Shown piece after piece: positions 16,979 to 26,000 of a stretch of DNA of 36,806 nucleotides; the stretch's first letter is position 1; each line of letters opens with the position of its first letter. The notes beneath the pieces were generated by a model. That model made no database searches. It saw nothing but the letters and a program-made list of their open reading frames with translations, and was not told where the DNA came from. The position numbers and the translations under genes are program-made. The stretch is from positions 1 through 36,806 of the forward strand of contig JANQQI010000096.1 in assembly GCA_028285085.1 (NCBI GenBank). The letters run 5' to 3'. The stretch comes from Saprospiraceae bacterium (GTDB taxonomy: Bacteria > Bacteroidota > Bacteroidia > Chitinophagales > Saprospiraceae).

Positions 16979-17872
16979 CTATCGGGTATAGTCAGAAGGT
17001 GACATTTTCATATAACGCTTGAAAACTTTACTAAAATACTTCGCATCGGGAAATCCTGATTGCTGCGCGACCTCATTGATAGGCAGGCTTTGTTGCTCTA
17101 GCAGCCGCTTAGCGTGTTCGAGTCGGATGTGCGTCAGATATTGATTTGGAGTTTGTCCGAAGCAAGCGCTGAAAGCGCGATGGAAATGATAACTTGACAG
17201 GTTCGCCGCTTGAGCGGCATCTTTGATTTGAATCTTCTCGGCGAGTCGATCGTGCAAATAGCTTCGGGCATTGGTTAATCGTCGATATAATTCTTCGCGG
17301 GTGGTTTTGCGGGAGGCGGGGATAGACTGTATTTGCTGGTGACTTTGCTGCTCAAATTCGTGTAGCGTTTCGGCTAATTTGATCATTAAATCATCAACTT
17401 CCTCGGGTGGCAACCATTGTCCTTGTAAAATGAGGTTAAACAGCGGCCACATCTTTGTCAGTCCAATCGGAATAACTTGGTGAGTCATACGTTCTTTGGT
17501 GAAAGGGCTGTTTGCGCTGCCCACCTCAAGTTGTTTATCTGAACTTAACTGACTTTGTTGGTGAATTTGCTGCACAATTTCTGGTTCGATATAGCAACAG
17601 ATCCCTTTTACGGAGCTTTTGGGATTGTTTTGGGTCACCGTGATATCCATGGAAGTATTGTGATTCACAATCAGCAACGAGCGGGCGGATACGTCAAACC
17701 AATTCTGATCCAATCGATAATGCTCCGTACCTTGAATAGCGTATTTGACCGAAACACCCATATTGACCGAAGTGGCTTCGAAAGCATTAATGTCCGAATA
17801 AATAATCCGATTTAGCGGTTGCGCCCCTTGGTACTTTGTGAAGTTGCCTTCTAGTTTTTCAAACCGACCCAT
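16979..17872 (-). CDS. AraC-family transcriptional regulator
   Basis: A 297-residue cytoplasmic protein. The C-terminal ~100 residues are the double helix-turn-helix DNA-binding domain: IQIKDAAQAANLSSYHFHRA then FSACFGQTPNQYLTHIRLEH, and INEVAQQSGFPDAKYFSKVF then KRYMKMSPSDYTR. The N-terminal ~190 residues lack a recognisable named domain; they may form a cupin-like ligand sensor. It is first in the minus-strand run with the PDZ-hydrolase and FG-GAP genes, so it may control its own operon; that is inference from position. The effector is unknown. Confidence 0.9.
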   Translation of the reverse strand: MGRFEKLEGNFTKYQGAQPLNRIIYSDINAFEATSVNMGVSVKYAIQGTEHYRLDQNWFDVSARSLLIVNHNTSMDITVTQNNPKSSVKGICCYIEPEIVQQIHQQSQLSSDKQLEVGSANSPFTKERMTHQVIPIGLTKMWPLFNLILQGQWLPPEEVDDLMIKLAETLHEFEQQSHQQIQSIPASRKTTREELYRRLTNARSYLHDRLAEKIQIKDAAQAANLSSYHFHRAFSACFGQTPNQYLTHIRLEHAKRLLEQQSLPINEVAQQSGFPDAKYFSKVFKRYMKMSPSDYTR

Positions 17873-17968
17873 TGCATTTTAATTTTGAACTAGAGTTTAA
17901 AATAAGCGTTCGAAGGATAAAGCAGGCAAAAAATTAGACGAATCACAAATGATTCTAGGCTGCTAACG

Positions 17969-17999
17969 CAAAATTAGCCGCACAATTGACATAAAAAAA
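17969..17999 (-). promoter_or_regulatory. Candidate promoter for the AraC-type regulator gene
   Basis: On the minus strand, a TTTT (-33 consensus TTTG) at 17999-17996, a 19-base spacer and TAATTTTG (matches TAnnTTTG) at 17976-17969. This would give a leader of about 90 bases. The -33 box falls in the T-run of the lpdA terminator, so it is shared sequence and the call is moderate to weak. Confidence 0.4.
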
Positions 18000-18042
18000 G
18001 CCCCACAAGCGCGTTAACTACACACTTGTGGGGGCTTTTTTA
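17993..18042 (-). terminator. Terminator downstream of lpdA
   Basis: Stem CCCCACAAG (18001-18009) with CTTGTGGGG (18025-18033), extended by AG/CT pairs past one bulged G, with a 15-base loop. On the minus strand it is followed by seven Ts (A-run 17993-17999), 16 bases past the lpdA stop. A T-run is also present on the other side, so the structure could act in both directions, though no plus-strand gene ends here. Confidence 0.85.
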
Positions 18043-18057
18043 GAACGATCTTATAGA

Positions 18058-19455
18058 CTATAAATGAATGACTTCACCGTAAGCGGCAGCGGTTGCTTCC
18101 ATCACCGCTTCGCTCATCGTAGGGTGGGGGTGAACTGCTTTGATGATCTCGTGTCCCGTTGTTTCGAGTTTACGAGCCGCTACTACTTCGGCAATCATCT
18201 CCGTCACATTGGAACCAATCATGTGGGCACCAAGCCATTCGCCGTATTTTGCGTCAAAAATAACTTTTACAAAGCCGTTTTTCTCGCCAGCGGCACTCGC
18301 CTTACCCGATGCAGAGAATGGGAATTTACCAACTTTGATCTCATATCCGGCTTCTTTTGCTCCGGCTTCAGTATAGCCAACTGAGGCAATCTCCGGGATG
18401 CAATAAGTACAGCCAGGGATATTGTTATAATCAATTGGTTCAACGTCGTGACCGGCAATTTTTTCAGCGCAAAGCACACCTTCGGCGGTAGCAACGTGGG
18501 CCAACGCAGGTCCTGGTACGACGTCACCGATAGCATAAATGCCCGGTACGTTCGTCTGATAGTACTCGTTGACTTTGATCAGGCCACGCTCAGTTGCAAT
18601 GCCCAAGGCCTCCAAACCAATATTTTCGGTATTCGGTACGACGCCGGCCGCAGAAAGGACCACATCGCATTTGATCTCGCTCGTTTTTCCGTCTTTACGA
18701 TTCTTGGTTTTGACGACACAACCACGTCCTTTGGTCTCTACCTCTTCTACTGAGGTGTTAGCCAAAACTTCGATGCCCGATTTTTTAAACACCTTCGTCA
18801 ATTCTTTTGAAACGTCCACATCTTCGCGTGGCACGAGGCCTTGCTCCATAAACTCTACGATAGTCACTTTGGTACCAATCGAGTTATAGAAATAAGCGAA
18901 CTCTACGCCAATAGCACCAGCCCCAACGACAACCATTGATTTAGGTTGTTTTTCCATACTCATAGCCTTGCGGTATTCGATGATCTTTTTACCATCGATG
19001 GGTAGATTCGGTAATTCGCGTGCTCGACCGCCCGTCGCAATGATGATATGATTGGCTGAGTAAGTAGTCGTTTTGCCATCTGCATCGGTGACTTCCACTT
19101 GCTTGCCTCTTGCCAGTTTACCGTGGCCTTCCAGCACTGTAATTTTATTTTTACGCATCAAGAAGCTGATACCTTTGCTCATCCCGTCAGCTACACCACG
19201 ACTACGACTGATCATGCCATCAAAATCGGCAGTAGCTTTACTCACCTTGATCCCATAGTCTTCTGCGTGATTGATATAGTTGAAAACCTGAGCACTTTTT
19301 AATAGTGCTTTGGTAGGGATACATCCCCAGTTGAGGCAAATGCCACCAAGTTTTTCCCGTTCAACCACAGCGACTTTCATCCCTAATTGAGAAGCACGAA
19401 TAGCGGCAGGGTATCCTCCGGGACCACTGCCAATAACGATAAGATCAAAATTCAT
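18058..19455 (-). CDS. lpdA: Dihydrolipoamide dehydrogenase (E3)
   Basis: A 465-residue FAD/NAD flavoenzyme that reoxidises lipoamide in the pyruvate and 2-oxoglutarate dehydrogenase complexes and the glycine cleavage system. Visible landmarks: N-terminal FAD site VIGSGPGGYPAAIRA (residues 7-21), redox-active disulfide C40/C45 in GGICLNWGCIPTK, NAD site VVVGAGAIGVEFAYF, second FAD segment YAIGDVVPG, and the C-terminal dimer-interface catalytic His in AVHPHPTMSEAV. The length is normal for the family. It is a lone gene here, with its own promoter and terminator; no E1 or E2 genes are in the window. Confidence 0.97.
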   Translation of the reverse strand: MNFDLIVIGSGPGGYPAAIRASQLGMKVAVVEREKLGGICLNWGCIPTKALLKSAQVFNYINHAEDYGIKVSKATADFDGMISRSRGVADGMSKGISFLMRKNKITVLEGHGKLARGKQVEVTDADGKTTTYSANHIIIATGGRARELPNLPIDGKKIIEYRKAMSMEKQPKSMVVVGAGAIGVEFAYFYNSIGTKVTIVEFMEQGLVPREDVDVSKELTKVFKKSGIEVLANTSVEEVETKGRGCVVKTKNRKDGKTSEIKCDVVLSAAGVVPNTENIGLEALGIATERGLIKVNEYYQTNVPGIYAIGDVVPGPALAHVATAEGVLCAEKIAGHDVEPIDYNNIPGCTYCIPEIASVGYTEAGAKEAGYEIKVGKFPFSASGKASAAGEKNGFVKVIFDAKYGEWLGAHMIGSNVTEMIAEVVAARKLETTGHEIIKAVHPHPTMSEAVMEATAAAYGEVIHL

Positions 19456-19602
19456 TACGATAGTTATTTTGTGATAAGGTTCTTTAAAAAAATATGATTT
19501 CGAACACTATTTGAAGTCTGATTTTTACCTTCTGTAGTTTAAGGAAATGACTTTAGTAAAGTGTCGATAATCTTTGAAAAAAGAGTGATTTTTAAAACGC
19601 CG

Positions 19603-19633
19603 CAAAGATACATCTCGGGAGGTGCAATACAAA
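19603..19633 (-). promoter_or_regulatory. Bacteroidota-type promoter of lpdA
   Basis: On the minus strand: TTTG at 19633-19630, a 19-base spacer, then TATCTTTG at 19610-19603, a full match to TTTG-N19/20-TAnnTTTG. The predicted start of transcription near 19596 gives a leader of about 140 bases. Confidence 0.8.
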
Positions 19634-19705
19634 TTTTCCTGCACTCCAATTTCCCAAACATACGGATCACTGGAATAGTTGTCTGCAAATGCTATCTTTA
19701 GCGCT

Positions 19706-22243
19706 ATGGAGTGTTTCCCTTATTTGTTTGCTCGAATCAGTGGCTTACCAGCACACCTACCACAACAATGGTCAAAGCGGAATACCAACTGGTTGCAGCT
19801 ATATCTAAGGTTCGTGCAGGATATGGCTACCGAACGATCAGAAGTTATTGATGCTTTGGATCATCTGATTCGAGGTAATAAGGATTATCAACTCAAACAG
19901 CTACTGATACACATTAGGCGGGATATTTATAATTATCGTACGTTCAAATGGCGCCACCTCTCGGAGAAGCCAGCATTGCAACCACTTTTAAGCACTCTCG
20001 AAAAATACCAAAAACGTTTTCAGGACCGTAAAGATCACCGATCAGCGTACCTGACAGCGTACGAAAATAGCCTAACCGAAGATCGGCGAGAGCTACAGAT
20101 TTTGGTCAAGGAACCAGCATTGCTCAAGGGACTACAAATGGCGAGTCAATCTCTGCTCCAACGTGTTGTCCAATACCGAGAGGCTCGGCCTGATCAAATG
20201 AACAAAAAACGGCGACAAACGGAGAAAAGCTTGCTTAAATATTTGAGCCGGATCGCCTTAAAAACATCTCCTTTTAGTCATTTTACCACACTGGGGGCCA
20301 CACAAGGGCAACAGGTGCTTGGGGTGAAGTCAGGACAAGTTTTGCTCAATAATCACTTGTTTGGCTTACTCCGAGACGTCTTGCAGCGGTACGCACCATT
20401 TGCCCATCAGCTACCGTTGCAACTCAATCCGACCCTAGAACGACACGAGGAAAAATACGTTTATCTGCTAAATGCACGCAACGTTGAGTCCTTTCAAGAA
20501 TCACCAAAAGATGCACTATTTGAATTTATTATTGAGTGTTTTAATAATTTAAAATCAATCCTTTATCCCGATTTAGTTAAGAAAATACTTGAAGTCGTTG
20601 ATGCTGAAGAAGCACAAATAAGTGGACTTATAACAGAACTGGTTGACTACGGCTTTTTGCAATTTAAATGGCCCTTTAGCGCTTTGGATACAAGCTGGCC
20701 TACATTAATGTCCGAAAGACTTAGTTTGGAAGATCAACATCTGACTGCTTTACGAGAGACTTTGTTAGAAATGTCTCCTCACCGTTTCCAGTTTTCTAAC
20801 TTGAGCTTAGAGCAACGAGCCCAGTTGCAGATGGATTGGTTTCAGCGATTGAAAGCGGCAATTGAACCACTCTTGCAGCTCACGGGCTTAGCCGAATCAC
20901 AGCAGGAGGTAAATCTTGAACAGCTAAAATATTACCGGAGTGCTCATTTCGCCTTTCAGCCCGAAAAGCTTTTTTATGAGGATTGTGGAAGCACGGAATT
21001 TGTACCGCCATCAACCGAGCTAAAGACTCAAATCGCCGGTGAATTAAATCGATTGGTTGATATTCTACAGCCTTTGTATTTTAATCGGCATCGAAGTCAG
21101 GTTCTACAATTCTTCAAGTCTAGCTATGCATTGGATAGTCAAATAGGATTGCTGGATTTCTACCGGGCCTATTATCAGAACAACGGGCAAATTGAGCCTG
21201 TGGTCCCCGCCTTGATCAAGCGGCGTACGGTCTGGCGTGACCAATTGTTGGAGCAGGCAAAAACGCCTGATCATCAAACCATTCGATTGGACTGGGAGGA
21301 TTTCATGGACTTACCCGGCGCAAGTGACGTATCAGGGCGTAGCCACCCATTCCGGGCGGCGCTCTGCCAGTTTGGTCAAACTGAGTCCGTTTGGTGGGCA
21401 TTCTGCGAACATACCTTTCCCGGCTATGGCAAGATGGCCGGGCGCTTTTTCAGTTTATTTCCAGATGAAGTTTTACGGACTCAGCTGGAATGGAACCAAG
21501 CCTGCCAAAAGAACGATACCCTCTGGGCAGAAAATCTCGATGCTTCGCTTTACAATCCTAATGTGCATCCTAACTTCACGCCCTTTGAAATCAGTATGCC
21601 GGGAAGCCAGAATCGACTTCCTGTAACACAGCAGTTGCCCGTCGGCGAGCTTACTATCCGCTATCACGCTGCTCAAGATCGACTTGAGCTTATTCGTCCA
21701 TCGGATCAAAAGGAGGTAGTCATTTTTGACTTGGGCTTTGAGGCCCCAGAAAGTCGCAGTCCTTTGTTTCGCATGTTGAATACGTTTAGCTATACCATGA
21801 CCAGCCCGGAAATATTGGTCAAACTACTCAATGAAGTATTGCTTCAAGAACACGAAGACGGCTGGCGACGGCAGTACAGGATACAAATCGGAGATCACCT
21901 GATCATCCAACGCGAGGGATGGTGGATACCCAAAGCGGTTTTACCACAAGTTGAGGCCGGCGAACTAGCGGCTGATTACTTCTTGCGTCTGCAAAGCTGG
22001 CAATCTATGCACGGCCTCCCGGATCAATGTTTCCTGAGTCTAACGCCTTCAGCGGCACCTAACTCGAAACAACTGCCTGCTGATGCCTATAAACCACAAT
22101 ATTTTGATTTTTCTGCTCCGATTCTCTTGCCTTTATGGCGGCAGCTACTCGGGCAAGTCGATACCTATCTGAAAATTGAGGAATACTTACCCCTGCCAAC
22201 GGAACAAAACACTACCGAGTATCTATTGCAATGGAAGGTATAA
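19706..22243 (+). CDS. LanB-type lantibiotic dehydratase, glutamylation-type domain only (split LanB or PEARL candidate)
   Basis: An 845-residue cytoplasmic protein from ATG 19706 (MECFPYLFARISGLPAHLPQ). An in-frame TTG at 19679 would add nine residues, but the ATG fits the family N-terminus better. Landmarks of the Lant_dehydr_N family, in order: S181-R-I-A-L-K-T-S-P-F-S191 (the conserved KTSPFS box), EKLFYEDCGSTEF near 420, FFKSSYALDSQIGLLDFY at 469-486 (the family's FxxxYG...LLDFY block), and the closing GLPDQCFLSL then FDFSAPILLPLW segment near 770-820, which normally ends this domain. The protein stops there, so the ~300-residue SpaB_C elimination domain is absent. Known relatives use glutamyl- or other aminoacyl-tRNA to modify a peptide. 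No LanC, elimination partner, protease, transporter or obvious precursor is nearby. Substrate and amino acid are unknown. Confidence 0.82.
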   Translation: MECFPYLFARISGLPAHLPQQWSKRNTNWLQLYLRFVQDMATERSEVIDALDHLIRGNKDYQLKQLLIHIRRDIYNYRTFKWRHLSEKPALQPLLSTLEKYQKRFQDRKDHRSAYLTAYENSLTEDRRELQILVKEPALLKGLQMASQSLLQRVVQYREARPDQMNKKRRQTEKSLLKYLSRIALKTSPFSHFTTLGATQGQQVLGVKSGQVLLNNHLFGLLRDVLQRYAPFAHQLPLQLNPTLERHEEKYVYLLNARNVESFQESPKDALFEFIIECFNNLKSILYPDLVKKILEVVDAEEAQISGLITELVDYGFLQFKWPFSALDTSWPTLMSERLSLEDQHLTALRETLLEMSPHRFQFSNLSLEQRAQLQMDWFQRLKAAIEPLLQLTGLAESQQEVNLEQLKYYRSAHFAFQPEKLFYEDCGSTEFVPPSTELKTQIAGELNRLVDILQPLYFNRHRSQVLQFFKSSYALDSQIGLLDFYRAYYQNNGQIEPVVPALIKRRTVWRDQLLEQAKTPDHQTIRLDWEDFMDLPGASDVSGRSHPFRAALCQFGQTESVWWAFCEHTFPGYGKMAGRFFSLFPDEVLRTQLEWNQACQKNDTLWAENLDASLYNPNVHPNFTPFEISMPGSQNRLPVTQQLPVGELTIRYHAAQDRLELIRPSDQKEVVIFDLGFEAPESRSPLFRMLNTFSYTMTSPEILVKLLNEVLLQEHEDGWRRQYRIQIGDHLIIQREGWWIPKAVLPQVEAGELAADYFLRLQSWQSMHGLPDQCFLSLTPSAAPNSKQLPADAYKPQYFDFSAPILLPLWRQLLGQVDTYLKIEEYLPLPTEQNTTEYLLQWKV

Positions 22244-22317
22244 ACTGATTTTCATCCCACTCTTTTAGTGTAATCACCTAAAAGGAACATATAGCAGCCT
22301 CAAAAGTGATTTTTGTC

Positions 22318-22349
22318 ATTGTCTACCCGCCCACCTGATTTTACATTTG
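22318..22349 (+). promoter_or_regulatory. Candidate promoter for the small coiled-coil gene
   Basis: ATTG (one mismatch to TTTG), a 20-base spacer and TACATTTG (matches TAnnTTTG), ending 47 bases before the ATG at 22397. It suggests the small gene is transcribed independently of the LanB-like gene. Confidence 0.5.
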
Positions 22350-22396
22350 CTTCTGTACGCTCCAAGATTTGATCATCAAAAGAAAATAACATCATT

Positions 22397-22786
22397 ATGG
22401 CTACCAAGAATGCAATTTATATCAATGATCTACACTTTGAACACGTCAATTGGATGAAAGAACTTCGCTTTTGGGAGGATGAAATTGTCACATATCAACA
22501 CCGCCTCGAAGAGTTGGTTCAGCGTTGGACAGATCGGGATGTACTAGCAAAACTCGAACATTTCCAAAACCAATTTATTCTGCACAGTGAAAAAATGGAT
22601 CAATTGAAGCACGATGTCAATCAACACGAAAGTGAGCTGGCAAATTATGCCAAAGAACACCCCGTAGCTATTAATCGTGTCCATTTTGTAGATCACGGTG
22701 GTTTGCGTGACCGCATGCGTATTCAGCGGAGATTAATTGCTGAATTGAAAGAAGAGTTCTATGGTTTTTTAGCAAAATTCATGTGA
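22397..22786 (+). CDS. Small coiled-coil protein of unknown function
   Basis: A 129-residue, charged, soluble protein without signal peptide or membrane segment. Most of it is predicted helical, with heptad-like spacing (WMKELRFWEDEIVTYQHRLE, KLEHFQNQFILHSEKMDQLK, RMRIQRRLIAELKEEFYGFL), so a coiled-coil bundle is likely. It has no Cys and few Ser, which argues against a lanthipeptide precursor. From memory, similar stand-alone proteins occur in other Bacteroidota away from LanB genes, so the pairing here may be accidental. It has its own likely promoter upstream and a strong terminator downstream. Confidence 0.75.
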   Translation: MATKNAIYINDLHFEHVNWMKELRFWEDEIVTYQHRLEELVQRWTDRDVLAKLEHFQNQFILHSEKMDQLKHDVNQHESELANYAKEHPVAINRVHFVDHGGLRDRMRIQRRLIAELKEEFYGFLAKFM

Positions 22787-22825
22787 TATAATAAATACTC
22801 ATTGAAGACTATTCTCACTAGTTTT

Positions 22826-22859
22826 GGCCAAGCGGTTTACACGCTTGGCCTTTTGTTTT
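22826..22859 (+). terminator. Rho-independent terminator after the coiled-coil gene
   Basis: A perfect 9-base-pair stem, GGCCAAGCG with CGCTTGGCC, around a 7-base loop (GTTTACA), followed by TTTTGTTTT. It starts 40 bases past the stop at 22786 and separates this gene from the giant repeat gene. Confidence 0.9.
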
Positions 22860-23029
22860 CCTGTCACAATTGTACAGGAGACGAAAAAAGATATGCGCCA
22901 CTAAATATAATTTTACAGCACACGAAAGGACCATCCTCCACCACACCTTTCCCGAATTTTTCCCCTTCTTAGAGCTCCCTCAATTTAAACCTACCCCCGA
23001 CAGTTTACTCCCCGCCGGAACGATTAACC

Positions 23030-26000
23030 ATGAAAATAAACCAGCACTGTATGCACAGAACTGTCTACAACTTCTTCACTCTTCGCGTTTTTATTTACAT
23101 TATTTTTTTATTGCCAGGGCTAAATGTTTTTGCTCAGGATTGCACTGAGGTCCAATCGTATCGGCAGGTTCTCAATACCCATGATTATTGCGGTGATTGG
23201 TGCGCTGATACGGATTACGTTTTCACGCTGGGACAAGATAATTGCTATGTCGCAGGCGATGATTTGACGTTTATCGAGTACCACGATGGCACCGCGACTC
23301 TAGAAGGATCGGTAATTCAAGATGGAAATGTCGGGCAAGTATCGGTGACCTTTTCGGATCGAACGAGTGTCGCACCGGATGGAAGTCCAAAATACATGCT
23401 ATGTATTAGCAGCGGTGGAGAGGATTGGTATTACTATCCTACCTTTACCGGTACGTTTACTTATCCGAATGGAACAACTACAACTATAACGCGGAAAGGG
23501 CCAGCTTTTCAAATCGGTTATGGAGCCAACTTACAGGATAGTGAGTATGGGGGAAGTGGCTGGTTTTATACTAGTGATGGCGGGGAAGGTGATTTTAATT
23601 TTCAATTAGCGGATTCCATTTTTTGTACAGAAAATGACTACTACCTGGACGTAGAATGTGCGGAAGTAGGGAGCGATTTCAACTTTGTTTTAGATGAAAA
23701 TGCTGCTGGTGGTGCTTATGTAACGGTGCAAGATGGGAATAATGCTTATGCAAGTGCTCCCAGTGGAATCAATAGCCGCGTACGGTTTAATTTGACAGTT
23801 TCTCAGAGTGGGGACTATTATATTTTTGCTCGGGTACAAGCACCGAGTAGCAATGATGACAGTTTTTGGGTACGTGTAAATGACGGTAATTGGGTCAAGT
23901 GGAATCAAATTGCATCTTCTGATAGTTTTATTTGGGATCAAGTACATGATAATAATAATGCCAATACGCCGGTAGCTTTTCCATTAACCGCCGGGTTCAA
24001 TACGATTGATTTTGCTTACCGTGAAGATGGTACTTTACTGGATAAGATTTTTGTGTCTCTCAATAATCAAGCCCCCATCGGAGGTGGCTTTGATGCAATC
24101 AATTGTGCTGAAAGCGAATGTATTGGTGGTTTAAATATTACAGTTGAACAGGCCGTATGCACTGGTGACACGTCAATGGTTACCGTTGAAGTAGTCGGAG
24201 GTACAGCACCTTACACTTATGCTTGGAGTCATGGCCCAACTACTGCTGTCGTGGGAGATTTAGAAGCAGGGATTTATGGGGTAACCGTGACTGATGCGGC
24301 GGGATGTAGCTGGATCGCCGAAGTTCAAATTGATGCAGTTATTGATTTGGAGGTCATATGTACCGTAAGTCAAGGCTGCCCTGGTGAAGGTAATGCCTAC
24401 ATTGTAGCTGAAGTGACCGGTGGCCAGGGCGGTTATCAATACCATTGGAGTAATACCGCTTGTGATTACTATATTGATGGTCTGAGTCCAGGGATATACT
24501 CACTAACGGTCGTTGATGGAAGTGGTTGTACCGCTACCTGCAGTGCAACGATCATCGATCCGGAGCCCATAATTGTAGATTGTCAGGCCAGTTTACCTTG
24601 TGACGGTGATGGTACCGGTACTTTAACTGGACAAGTGAGTGGTGGAACACCTCCATATCAATATGCCTGGAGTACACTAGCTGAAACGGAAACCGTCAGT
24701 GGCGTTGCTCCCGGAACGTACAGCCTAACCATTACGGATGGGAATGACTGTACCGCTTCTTGTAGCGTGGTTTTAGAACCATCTGATCCCATCATCGTAA
24801 CGGTGAGTGCCCCTCCCGGTGACTGTATTGGGCAAAACACAAGTGCGACGCCTTTTGTAGTGGGTGGAACACCTCCGTACACTTACCTTTGGAGTAATGG
24901 CGCCACGAGTGCAACGATTGAAAATATCTTGCCTGGAACGTATATCCTCACGGTGACTGACGCCGACAATTGTACCGGAATGTGTACCGCTATCGTCGAA
25001 GGCCCAGATCCGATTGAGCTGACTTGCTCCGCTACTGCTACGGATTGTACGGGGAATAGTGGTGGAACAGCTGCTGTAGCAGCAACTGGTGGTAACGGGA
25101 ATTACACCTACCAATGGAGCAACGGAGCAAGTAGTGCTAATTTAACGGACATTGCTGGAGGTATTTACACAGTTACGGTTACTGATGGAAATGCGTGTAC
25201 CGCAGTTTGCGAAGTGACCGTTGAAGTCCCCGCCCAATTAGAGATAGAAACATTAGTCGTACAACCGATTTGTACTGGTGGTAGCGGAAGTGTCGGAACG
25301 ACAATTATAGGTGGAACAGCACCTTATACCTATCAGTGGAGTAATGGTGCCACCACCAGTTCGGTAACTGGCTTAGCAGCCGGTAATTATGATCTTACCG
25401 TAACGGACGCTAATGGCTGCGTAGCTACCGCAAGTATAGTAATTGAAATGCCGGCAACGATCGAAGTGATTTGTAACAGTACTGATGCTAGCTGTGTTGA
25501 TAATAGTGATGGCAGCATTATGCTGCAAGTGACCGGCGGCACAGGAGCCTACACCTATGAGTGGAGTAACGGCGCCACGACGGATAATCTTTTTGATTTA
25601 TTGAGTGGAAATTATTCTGTGACTGTAACGGATATCAATGGCTGTAGCGCAATTTGTGAAGCTTTGGTGAATGCCCCGATTGGCATGGAAGTGCTGATGA
25701 CAAGTGCTCAACCTGACTGCGCCGGTGGAGTTGGCGCGATTACCGTTGAGGTTAGTGATGGAACAGCGCCATTTAGCTATGTTTGGAATAACGGCGCCAC
25801 TACCGCTACTTTGGATAACCTCTCAGAAGGGAGTTACAGTCTATCCGTAACTGATGCTGCCGGATGTACGGCAATGGCTTCGGCTTCGATTGAAGCGCCA
25901 GCTGCATTACAACTATCATGTACTCCTAGCCAACCTAGTTGTGTCGGGGCAAGTGATGGAGGTATTACTACACAAGCCACTGGTGGTACGGGCAGTTATA

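Noticed and set aside
22285-22398. A 31-codon minus-strand frame (MMLFSFDDQILERTEANVKS...) in the gap after the LanB-like gene, considered as a precursor or scaffold peptide
   Set aside because: It lacks Cys, runs opposite to the LanB-like gene, overlaps the likely promoter of the coiled-coil gene, and is short enough to be chance. Worth revisiting only if conserved in relatives.
22870-23148. A 92-codon plus-strand frame before the giant repeat gene
   Set aside because: It starts with TTG and runs into the signal-peptide region of the giant protein in another frame; composition is not gene-like.
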